Of a DNA stretch of 64,000 nt, positions 34,201-44,377 are shown piece after piece. A program made the position numbers and the translations under genes. Positions within the stretch are counted from its first letter, which is position 1; every line of letters begins with the position of its first letter. Origin of the DNA: Medicago truncatula (taxonomy: Eukaryota; Streptophyta; Magnoliopsida; Fabales; Fabaceae); assembly GCF_003473485.1 (NCBI RefSeq), contig NC_053045.1, forward strand, positions 58,384,494 through 58,448,493, given 5' to 3'. Below the pieces are notes generated by a model. That model did no database searches. It was not told the DNA's origin and saw nothing but the letters and a program-made list of their open reading frames with translations.

Positions 34201-37200
34201 TTTCCTTGTGACATAAATCTAGGACCAGATAGAGTTTTTAAAATTTGAATTAAATGGAAGGTAAATCATACATTGAATATCGGTACTTAACGGAAAAAGT
34301 ACAACTTAGGATATAAAGAATTTTTCTGAAATTTTCAATTGCTAAAGAGATCATGACTATTTCTGTATACCTGATGTCTCTTAACCACATGGACTGTAAA
34401 AGGCCAAGGTGGATCCGACCCTTCCTCTAAATATTGGTACAGATATGAATATGAGAACCGTAAAATAGAAGATCTGACCTATACTGAACTAAGATCCCTT
34501 TTATACTTTTCATTGGAGTCTATAATCCTATATATTAAAATAGCAGCTTATGGAAGCTGACAAAACATCTGCCACGCCATAACACTATGGCGGTAATTTG
34601 ACAACATTGCCTCTCTCAACTCTCCAGGTCGTACTGTAGTGTCTAAAAAGGTACTCATTGTGTCATTGGCTCTTAAATACATTTAGGGTCTTGCTAACAA
34701 GAGTCCTAAGGGCATGTGTTAAGAAATCAAATATATGAATATTGTCTTGAAAAGAACAATTTTTAAACTTTCAATGAATTAAATACACCTACTTCCAAGA
34801 CAATATTTCTATTTTTTGATTCTATACCATGTGCCCTTAAGGCACTTGTTAGCAAGTCCCATATATGGTTAACAAGCACATCCAAGACCAATTTAAAAAG
34901 ATTGGGACTCAGCGGATAATTGGATACGTGCCGTGGGATACGATATGATACACGATTCAAAAAAGTGGTTGAACGATACACAATATGTATCCCGATTTGA
35001 CTACCACGTGTGGTATTATGTCATATGTGGTCTACCCAGTTCTTGCACTTGTTATAACCCCTTTACCCTACAATACATATTTTTAATTGGTCGAGTGTAG
35101 GCAAGGCAATATGAATTCTTTTCTTCTCTAAAACCATCCACAAAACCTCTCCACTAACCATGCCTTTCCCAAAGCAATAAATTTTCTCCGGCATTGTTTC
35201 CTAGAATAGATCTCTATCGATCTTCTTAGAAACTGTATTGTTTTTACGGTTCATAACCCTGTCATTAAACCAACAAAAAATCATGGAAAATTGATCCCTT
35301 TTTTCCTTGCATATAGGACTTTAGTCTTTTTGTCAAAAGGACAAGAAGTCATCTAAAATAAGTAAAACTGGATTAAGGATTATCAAATATCAACGGCATG
35401 AAAGGAAAAGACAGATGTGTACCATCAACTTCAACACCCTTAGGAACGAAAGGAACAGAACCAGTGGCAATGATGATATCTTTTGCAGTTACTACGTTGT
35501 TTGAAGAGCCAATTTTCACCTTTTGAGGACCCTGCACAGATTCATGCATGATAGCAAATGAAAATGTAAAAAAAATAAAAATTCTGTGATTTCAAGGTAG
35601 CCACAGCTAATAACCAGACAGTTCCATTCATTAAGAATGTGCTTGAAACATTATAAATGAATAAATCTATTAAAAAAGGAGAGAGGGATAGCAGTAAAAA
35701 GTTGCTTTCGCCATTTTCTATACACAAACATTACAAATAGGAAACAAATTGGAAACAAGATGGGCCTTTTTACAGTTCAAATTTAAAACAGAAAATGACA
35801 ACCAATGAGGCCCAAAAAAATGTGGGTTTCAAAGAAGTAGCAGTGTGCTTGCGGGGGAAGAGCATATCAAGGTTTATCTCACTTTCAAGAGTGGGTACTC
35901 TAATTTAGTGTACGAGGGTAAATTAACTTGTTTTCAAATTTCATTTATTCTTCTTCTTAGCATCTCTTAGAACCTAAATCGAAGACATAAAAATTATGTT
36001 TTTCACATAGTTCCTCCCAATTCGATTCGTTTAGCAGAGACGCATAGATATGCATCGATTGTTCATGAGTTTCTCGTCTTCACTGCCATTATGAAGATCA
36101 AAACATTGTACAATATTTTTCATAGTAATTTTTTTCAAAAATATTGGTCGATTCACATTGCATGTACCATCAATTAGTGTGGACCATAATATTCAAACAG
36201 CTAAATAGAGCAAATTTTAATGCAAAAGGGGGGTTAGAATGAACTAATCAGAGAGTTACGAAAATGAATAAATTTTAAAGCCATTTAGGAATATTCAAGG
36301 CATCTAGTAATTTGATAATTGGAAAGAAAAAAAAAAATACTATATATTAAATAACAGTAAAGTCAAGTGTCTTGAGAATGAATTAAGTTAAGGGTCATGT
36401 TAACTTGTGCCCTTAGGGCACATGTTAAGCAACCAAAAAAGAGTAATTTTGCATTGGAAAACACAATATGACAACTTTTAAGAAGTTGAATGCACGCCTT
36501 TTGATATGTGTATTTCTATAATGAGTATCTTAACATGTGCCCTTGAGGGCACAAGTTAGCATTTGCCTTAAGTTAAATAAGAAATAATATTACCCCTTAA
36601 TAGTTAATAGCGAGGACTCTATTTATTATATAGGAGGTAGATAATTTCCTTTTTTTTACAGTAGGAGGTAGATTATATAGATTAACCGTTTTATCCTTAC
36701 TAAATAGCTCAATTTACAAAATCAAATCAATTCTAATTTTTTGAAGGATATCCGAAATTTGATTTCTAAATCAATTCAAATTCTGTTGTTTAAAATGATC
36801 GTAGAATCTGATTTTCAGACCAAATTAATCCAAATCAGTTCTTATTTTTAAGTATTCCAAACACAGTTTAACTGATCGCATTAATATTTATTCTTGATGC
36901 TAGAGAGTTCACAAAACAAAGATTCCATAATATAATATGCCACTTACCAATATAGTACCAAAACCAGTAAGTATGTCTACTCCTATCGCTTTTAGGGAGT
37001 TTGTCAAATTACTACGGATTTTGGAAGCAAGATTATTAGCATGATCAGCAACTCCTTGTCTGTCATACCCGGAAGAAGAAACCTGAAACAAATAAAACAG
37101 AATAAGGCAACATAACGTCATAATCATGCAGCCGCTCTCTCTACATCATGTATAGTTTTCTAATTCTAAGGCCATGTTTGGATAAACAACTTAATTTGAA

Positions 37201-38316
37201 GCTTATAGCATAAACACTTATCATGATAAATGCTTATGTATAAGTTGTTTCCATAACAAGATAATAAAGTTAAATTGTTTTCACATAAGCTATAATCAGT
37301 TTTCATAAGCCATCTTGGAAAACTTATGAAAACAGCTTATGAACATGTCATAAGCTATTTTATAAGTTTTTCCAAACAGTCTCACAAGTGCTTATGTCAG
37401 TAGATAAGCTAAAATAAATCAATTCATACAGCCGTAATTATAATCACAACAATAGACTTGAGAGAGCCTTATAACGTAACATTCTTACATGTAAACCCAA
37501 GGACTTCAAGTGATGATCACTCTTTAGTTCCCGCATACGACCGCTAACAGCCAAAAGAGCTTTTGAAGGAACGCAGCCTCTGTTTACACATGTCCCTCCC
37601 ACCACATCTCCCTCCACTATAGCTGTTTTCAATCCCTGCAATCACTACTTTATCAAAATTCTCTCCCGCAAAAAAAAATGTTACATGATCCACATTACTT
37701 TATCGCATAATAATCAGCATTCAACAATAGCAATTACTTCATTTATCATATAGATAATAATAATCATTTGCATATCAATTTCTAGTGCATACTGTTACCA
37801 TCACTTAACACCAACACATTGACACTAGTAATAATCGCCGCATGTAAGAGAAAATAACATAATTGAATATAATCACATGTGTGAGACAATGACAGTCAAA
37901 CAACACCAGACACGTCATTGATCAGAAGCATCAGTGCGAAGAGTTTACTGGTTTAGCTACAGAATTGAAATAAAATTATGAATCTGGATTGGTGAGATGA
38001 AACAAACCTTCTCGACAGCGTGAAGAGCAGCACCGTGACCACCAACACCAGCACCAATAATCAACAAATCATAATCAAACGATCCAGTAGTGCTGCCATT
38101 ATCAGAGCGAGCAGCTGATACTGTGGCGGAGTGTTGACGGCAAGGAAGCTGTCGGATATTGCGATTGATAGAAGTTTTAAAACCTAAACCCAAAGCCTCG
38201 CGTCTCAAACCGCAGAAACGGAGGTTGAGAGGTTTGCCGGTGGATACTGGAAAAGAGTGATGTGATCTGGCGGCAGAGGAAGTGGGAGAGAAAGAGAGTG
38301 AGAGAGAGGATTGCAT
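31266..38316 (-). CDS. LPD1: Plastidial dihydrolipoyl dehydrogenase (E3 of the plastid pyruvate dehydrogenase complex)
   Basis: Flavoprotein that reoxidises dihydrolipoamide using NAD+, supplying acetyl-CoA for plastid fatty acid synthesis. Minus-strand exons: 38316-38008, 37635-37489, 37082-36948, 35531-35423, 34063-33939, 33601-33476, 33394-33314, 32923-32861, 32775-32701, 32623-32545, 32470-32370, 32183-32070, 31846-31733, 31620-31549, then a last exon from 31420. Residues 1 to about 70 form an S/R-rich transit peptide. FAD motif [13 protein letters not shown] follows, then the redox-active GGTCVNRGC (Cys119, Cys124), NAD motif [21 protein letters not shown] and the HAHPTLSE active site (His535, Glu540). 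The C-terminus is ambiguous. Reading through at 31396 ends at TAA 31375-31373 (565 aa). Splicing CCA|GTAAGT to CAG|GCGGAA (31298) ends at TGA 31268-31266 (568 aa). No frameshift was seen. Plastid location is inferred from the transit peptide and family. Confidence 0.95.
34686..34860. mobile_element. MITE in an LPD intron, GGGTCTTGCTAACAAG ends
   Basis: The left end GGGTCTTGCTAACAAGAGTC and the complement of the right end, GGGACTTGCTAACAAGTGCC, are inverted repeats. It shares the (A)AGGGCA(C/T)(A/G)TGTTAAG block with 36392-36567. The flanks do not show a convincing TSD. Confidence 0.65.
36383..36576. mobile_element. MITE in an LPD intron, 176 bp, 9-bp TSD TTAAGTTAA
   Basis: The body spans 36392-36567. 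Left GGGTCATGTTAACTTGTGCC and the complement of the right end, GGCAAATGCTAACTTGTGCC, are TIRs. Both continue into a CCCTTAGGGCACATGTTAAG-like block, which is itself a small palindrome. The 9-bp repeat lies at 36383-36391 and 36568-36576. Confidence 0.85.
37168..37428. mobile_element. Probable MITE in LPD intron 2 (GGCCATGTTTGGATAAACA end)
   Basis: The left end GCCATGTTTGGATAAACAAC and many inverted ACTTATCA/CATAAGCTATTTTATAAG blocks resemble a common dicot hAT-like MITE. The right end is worn (TTTTTCCAAACAGTCTC near 37367-37383) and no TSD was fixed. Confidence 0.5.
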
Positions 38317-38503
38317 TTTGAAGAAGAGAGATTGAAAATGGAGATGTAGAGAAAGAAAGAGAGATCTGAAGAAGAGAAAGAATTAAAAAGAGAAATGAAC
38401 CTCGATGAGTCCGTTGGGAGTTAGGAGGAAAATGAGAATGCGGAGAAAACAAAGAAACAGTGGCGGATAAACCATAAACCCAACAACAAACCACTTTTTC
38501 CAA

Positions 38504-39640
38504 CTTTAATCTCTATAAACAAATTTATCAAATTTTAGTCCCACAAATTTTTATAGGGATTAAAATCTGAAATTTGAACTTTTACAAAAAAATTAAAAAC
38601 ATATTTAACCGTTTAATAAAAATATTTTCCAAAAATATTTTAAAACATACAATATTTTGCAAAATGACTTTTGTTTTTTGTAAGGGTGATAATTTAGTTT
38701 ATAATATTGTTTGTATGTAATTTTATTTTAGAGAAAACAAAAAGAGATAATTTAGTTTATAATTTTAGAGAAAACAAAAAGAGAGGATGAAATAATTGTT
38801 ATCAATTAAAGTGATACTGATGTATGTTTTATAATCATTTTCCACTTTGTTTTTTTTGACGTTACAAGTTTATAATCAAGTTGGTATTTTTAGATTATAA
38901 AATTAGTTTTCTATTTTTTTAAAGTAATTGTTGACTATTCACCAAAAAAAGAAGTTGTTAACTTGTCCATTTGGAGCACAAGTTAAAAGTCAAATATAAG
39001 ATTGAGAATCTATAATTTATCTTTTCAATACAAATTTATATTTTATGTTTTCATTACAAATTTATGTTTCAATCACTTAGCTCGACAAATAATTTTATCA
39101 AACGCTTTAATTTTTTTAGTATGTTGGCTAGACAAGTGTCAAAAGAGAAAAATACAAAGTGGTCAACTTCTTGAACTAGCATCCTCTCAAAAATAAAAGT
39201 TTATTAGACTAATAACTTTGATGAGTGGACATTCATAGAATCAAAAAAAAGTTTAGAATTGGCGAATGGATCGACCACCAACACGGTATCAAGATCCACA
39301 TATCAGCAACCTTCTAAATGATTATAGAGATTTTTTGTTAACAAGTTGGGTATGGAGTTTGAATTTTAATGTTAATTGGTATTTTTATTTTTTTTATGTA
39401 TATATTTGTCATTTATGTTCCACATATAGGTTTTTTAATGTCAATTTTAATTTTTCATAAACTCGTACAAGTTTTACGAGTCGAGTATACGAATTGAGTC
39501 TACAAACCTTTTTCGAGTCTGTATAGACTCACGAGTTTAACAACCTTGAACGGAGCCATCAGATCCAACAATTCAAATTGCATCTCCAAAAATAATTGTC
39601 ATGTCGCTACGTTAATCAAACCTCGCAACAGACACACATG
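38504..39640. other. Upstream flank of LPD, AT-rich
   Basis: There is no gene. A TTAACTTGTCCATTTGGAGC block near 38958 resembles the ends of the MITE family at 36392. The segment next to the gene (about 38317-38500) is 5' UTR, rich in GA/CT. Confidence 0.4.
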
Positions 39641-39967
39641 TAAAACACTAAGGGTGTGTTTGTTTCTAAGGAAAGATAGTGGAGAGGAGAGAAAGATGAG
39701 GGAAAGAAACACTTTCTTTTGTTTGGGACTCGCTAAAAAGGCCAAGGAAAGAAAGATTTTAGTGGGGTTCACCTTAAAAAACTTTCCATGCTCAACTGGA
39801 CATAAAGTTTGAGGAAACACCAATATTAGATTGAAAAGTCCAAAATAATCCCATGTTGTTTATATTTTTTCACTTGTCTCTTTCTTTCTTTGTTTTTCTA
39901 AATTTACGGCTTTGTTTAATACTCACAGCTAAGTGCGCATTCTTTTTTCCATTGAAACAGTGGGGAC

Positions 39968-39976
<9 letters not shown>

Positions 39977-40011
<35 letters not shown>
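39977..40011. repeat. (TA)n microsatellite, about 17 units
   Basis: An uninterrupted TA run adjoins the left end of the nested TIR element. Further TA runs lie at 40902-40914 and 42180-42199. Confidence 0.95.
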
Positions 40012-40013
<2 letters not shown>

Positions 40014-40901
40014 GAGCCCCTAATATGCACCCTTTGAAAAAAGGCTCAGCCATTGACCTTTTAGTTCAACCTACTACACTAGGTAATTAACCTGCTGATA
40101 AAAAAATAAAATAAAAAGTTGGCCCTTTGCTTCATATAGGTGAACAGTGAACACCCCTTTCACAACCGCCTCTATCTCCCTTCGTCATTATCCTAACGCA
40201 TGCACATTTTAAATATGCCAAGAGATTCAAGCTTTAATATTCACATTTATGAAAAATCATTTTTTATGAAGATGTGTAGATTACTTTCACACTATTTACT
40301 CTGCATCACTATTTCCACTCCAGTCATTACTTCGCCTTTTCTTCCCTAAAAAAAAATAAATAAATACTTCGCCTTTTCCAACTTTAAAGCTTGAAGGGGA
40401 TTAAAATGAGTTTTCATCTTGTTTTGACATGGTTGAAGAGGTTTATAGCACATTTATTTAATTTAGGATTGTAGGTACTAAATCAGTTTTGTGAGCTTTC
40501 ACTGAATCTAATTTTGCAAAGCTTTTAGCAGAAATTAGGTTATCATAATCCGGAAAGTGGTTGGATCTTATTAAATTTAAGTGCTTCGATCTGATTAAAT
40601 TTAAGTGTTTGAATATGATCTTGCAAATATAGGGTAATACTATTAACTGATACACGACAGCTTCGGCAACAAAAAGTGAGATAATAATTATTAAGAAAAA
40701 ACAGGTTATCAAAATCAGAAGTGTTTGTATCTGCGATTACATCGAAGATGAGTAGATGACGCACTACATGAAGAAGAAGCGATGTAAAGGAGCAGAAGAA
40801 AAAAAAAACTAAGCTAACAAATTTGAAACAGGCTATAGCCGGTTGTATTGGAGAGGACCATGTTTGGACCTTTTAAAAAGAGGTCCATATTAGGGGGACC
40901 C
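40012..40901. mobile_element. Nested TIR element inserted in a (TA)n tract
   Basis: The terminal inverted repeats are GGGAGCCCCTAATATG (40012-40027) and CATATTAGGGGGACCC (40886-40901). TA repeats lie on both sides, so the target duplication cannot be resolved. It has no coding capacity. Confidence 0.7.
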
Positions 40902-41192
40902 TATATATATATATAGACACACACACACACACACGCATACATAATACATTATGTAATTTTTCCTCAAGGGTATTTTTGTCAATTATTAAATATAGATATT
41001 TCTTTCTTTAACCTTTCTATTTTACTTTCCTTTATACCAAACAACCAAAACAATCCCCTCACTTTCTACTCTTTTTCTTTCTTCATACAAGATTTCCTTT
41101 CCCTATCTTTCCCTTCACTTTCATTCTCCATCCAAACACACCCTGAGTGATGTAACCCCTGAATACTTGTCCCAAAAACTGTTTAGACTTCC
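40899..41192. repeat. 290-bp direct repeat, copy 1
   Basis: The repeat runs from CCC(TA)nGACACAC through TAATACATTATGTAATTTTT and AACAACCAAAACAATCCCCT to TGTTTAGACTTCC. Copy 2 lies at 42177-42466 and is nearly the same, apart from the CA-repeat length and scattered bases. Confidence 0.93.
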
Positions 41193-41216
41193 TTGAAAAT
41201 GAGAGGAGTTTTAAAT

Positions 41217-42179
41217 GGGGATGTTTCAAATGAGAGGAGTTTTAAAATGAGAGATGAGAGCATTGAATATTAACCATTAGATCAAAATTAACGGTTCAGA
41301 TCTGAAGTTTCCTTGAAACTATATATTTTGTCTCATTTTCTTATTGTATGCGCGCGTGTAACTCACATATGTTTCCAGCAATTACTTCTCCTTTCTCATT
41401 TTGATTATAGCTTTCTCTGTCATTTTTCTCACTCTGCAACTCCTTTCTTCTTCTCATGATCCTTTGCAAACTATGGCTACTTACATATTAAGAATTATAA
41501 AAAGTTAAAATTAAGAACAAGCTACTTCTCCTTTCTTGTTTAACAACAATTAAAAATTAAGAAGAAAAAAAAGTTAAATTATACTCCTTTAATTTTATAA
41601 GGGCTTCGATTCACAAGCTACCTTTAATTTTGGAACCTCTTGCAATTGATTACTTGCCGTTCATTTAATTTCTTGAAACTGAAAAGTCTATCAGCAATTA
41701 TTTCTCAGTGTTTCTTTCTTCCAATTTGTGAAGAAATCGGAATAATAAAATATAAATTCAATATGTAAAATTATTCTGAAACTTTCATCTTTAATTTTGC
41801 AATACGATTACGCCGCCGTCGTCTCTGATCCCTCAAAACCACATTTGAATTTTTTTTGCACCTTCGTCATCATCAATCTGCAAAATACCCTATTTAATTT
41901 TCCAAATTTTGAGATTAAAAAACGACCATTAACATGATTTGTTTTTTTGTTTTTAATTGAAAAACCTGAACAATTATTTAATGGATGATTCTGAAGAGAT
42001 TTGAAAATAGATGGGAAGATAATAGTGAAAGAAAAAAGAACAGGGAAAAAAACGAAAGAAAGAGGATGCGCGTGGGTGAGAATTGTAAGGTTCAATCTGA
42101 AGAGTTTATTTTAATCCAACGGTTGTCCTTTGATGCTCTCATCTCTCATTTTAAAACTCCTCTCATTTGATACATCCCC
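41217..42179. mobile_element. TIR element, about 963 bp, between the two 290-bp repeats
   Basis: The 46-bp arms 41217-41262 and 42134-42179 are complementary with one mismatch. They begin GGGGATGTTTCAAATGAGAG and contain TTTTAAAATGAGAGATGAGA. A partial extra copy of AATGAGAGGAGTTTTAAA precedes the left arm (41198-41215). No ORF is supported. Confidence 0.85.
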
Positions 42180-42466
42180 TATATATATATATATATATAG
42201 ACACACACGCATACATAATACATTATGTAATTTTTCCTCAAGGGTATTTTTGTCAATTATTAAATATAGATCTTTCTTTCTTTAACCTTTCTATTTTACT
42301 TTCCTTTATACCAAACAACCAAAACAATCCCCTCACTTTCTACTCTTTTTCTTTCTTCATACAAGAATTCCTTTCCCTATCTTTCCCTTCACTTTCATTC
42401 TCCATCCAAACACACCCTGAGTGATGTAACCCCTAAATACTTGTCCCAAAAACTGTTTAGACTTCC
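42177..42466. repeat. 290-bp direct repeat, copy 2
   Basis: See copy 1 at 40899-41192. This copy is followed by ACCTCGAGTTTGAGC, which is probably the original right flank. Confidence 0.93.
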
Positions 42467-43611
42467 ACCTCGAGTTTGAGCTTGAAGTCTAGAGGGATCA
42501 GGGGATATCGCGTGTAAATGAGCTACCACCTCGAGATCGACACATCAACATCATTATTTTTTTTGTTCTTTCAAATTTCCTTGAAGCATTAATTGTCAAA
42601 ATCTTTTGACTTTAATACTCCTATACTTAGACACATTGCTCATTGTATGACCAATTGTTATTTAGATCGAATCTAAACGTTGTGGTATTTAGGCTATCAA
42701 AACCCATTATAAGAACATGGCAGGGCCCAATAGGTGAGTCAAGTCAAGATCTACCAAGGTGACCACCTCAGCAAGTGCGTGTAACCTATGAGATGACCTG
42801 CTATACCACCTCATGAAATACTTCATACCATAACGACATGCAGAACATGATATATCATTCCACGACATCTTAGGAACCACCTCGTTCTATTATGTGTGTT
42901 AGAGTAATGCATATGGGGCTTCATTGGACTGAAACATAACCAACTTTCGAATAATTACCCAACCCTTTCTATTTACAGGGACCTCGTCTGAAATGGATAG
43001 ACCCCTCACATATCTTGGGTCCAATCATACTAAATAGACTATCACATATGCACTAAGTCATTCATACTTACACGGGGCTCACTTGAATCAAATACATGTT
43101 TCCACCTATTTCAGATACGGCTGCCCTAAAATGACTAGAGCACCTTGTACTAACCACATTAAATCGGAGGGGAGAATATAACAACAACAAGGAAACTTAT
43201 CACTGAATCCACAACCATTACACATGGAGATCCACCAGGTATGCTCGCCTAATAACCCAACAATCTTATTGATCAATCGTTTTACTACATGCTTGTACGT
43301 ATACTTACTTTGACGTCGAAGTGCCTTTTGCAAACACACGACTCCGTTTGAAGAAGAAGTGTATGACCAGTCACAGTGGCTCCAACCACCGTCAGAGGAG
43401 AATCACCCTTATTTAGAAAGTACATCCATTTTGTACACGGGCAAGTACAAAAGAGCTGTGCAACTTTAATTAATCAACAAATTTCATTCTCCATTTTTTT
43501 CTTTTCTTATTTTTTTTAAACTTTCACGCGACATCAAAGGAACGATATCAATAATGATAACCTAAAAAAAAAATGAAATTTGTACAATTATTTTGGAACA
43601 ACTCTCTCTGT
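42467..43611. other. Unassigned intergenic DNA
   Basis: Repeated CCACCTCGAG, GACCACCTCA and ACCACCTCATGA phrases occur near 42466, 42528, 42760 and 42807, and the sequence is less AT-rich. It may be an old retroelement, but no protein motif or LTR pair could be identified. Confidence 0.35.
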
Positions 43612-43802
43612 CTCATTGTGTAATGATATTTGTACAACTATTTCATGACAACTTCTGAGACAATCTTCTTTATATCTATTTTTTTGGACAAAAACAATAA
43701 AGATAGTAAAAGAGAGTAAAAATACAATGAAAGTATAAAAAAAAAATGTGCAAAATATTATCACAAAATAGATATATGAATATCATTTATCACCTCACTG
43801 TG
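43612..43802. mobile_element. MITE upstream of PP4R3, 9-bp TSD with one mismatch
   Basis: The body spans about 43621-43793. The left end TAATGATATTTGTACAACTA and the right end ATGAATATCATTTATCAC are imperfectly inverted. The flanks CTCATTGTG (43612-43620) and CTCACTGTG (43794-43802) match at 8 of 9 bases. By its ATGATATTTGTACAAC end it is related to 30047-30230. Confidence 0.65.
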
Positions 43803-44311
43803 TTCTTACTTTTTCCTTTCCTTTCAATTGTTTATGTTCTAAAACAGGAAGAAGAAAGTAAGAGATTATTATTATTTTTTTAATAAAAAGCAAGAAATTA
43901 TTTTCAAAATTGTCATAAAATAGTTGTAAAATTATTTTTACAGAAAAATAGTTGTATAAATACTTTATTTATTAAAAAACAGACAATAATGTGTTGTGTC
44001 GCTGTGTGGCATGCATGGATCAGGCGAGTGTAAATGGCCATTTCATAATTTGAACCGAAACCAAAGGGTAGCAACGACATTCCACATATTAATACACCTG
44101 TGCTAAGTAATTTCTACTTCATTTTGTGCTAATCGCGTAGGTCGGGTTGAGACTTGCGCAGAGAGAGAGAGAAAAATATCAAAAGAGGAGAGAGAGAATA
44201 GAAGAGAAGCTTCGCGCTGTTACGTCAATGGCCGTTTAGGGTTTCTAATTGATCCAACGAAACTCAATCCCTTCACTCCAATTGTTTTCTCCTTCATTCC
44301 TCTTCCTCTCA

Positions 44312-44320
44312 AAACCCTAA
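44312..44320 (+). promoter_or_regulatory. Telo-box in the PP4R3 5' UTR or promoter
   Basis: AAACCCTAA lies 58 bp upstream of the ATG, in a pyrimidine-rich leader. A GTTTAGGGTTTCTAATTG (44234-44251) gives the same motif on the other strand. Confidence 0.55.
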
Positions 44321-44377
44321 TTTACTTTCTCCGATATTGGGTATGCTTTTTATTGCTTTCAATTTTGAGGAGCTGTG

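Larger units (their letters stand above)
39650..41142. mobile_element. TIR element with nested insertion (AGGGTGTGTTTG ends)
   Basis: The left end AGGGTGTGTTTG (near 39650) and the right end CAAACACACCCT (to about 41144) are inverted. Purine-rich flanks AAGGAAAGATAG and CTATCTTTCCCTT continue the symmetry. A second element (40012-40901) sits in its middle. No TSD was confirmed. Confidence 0.55.

Noticed and set aside
42167..42424. 85-codon ORF
   Set aside because: It is formed by the (TA)n tract and the 290-bp repeat; it has no coding signature.
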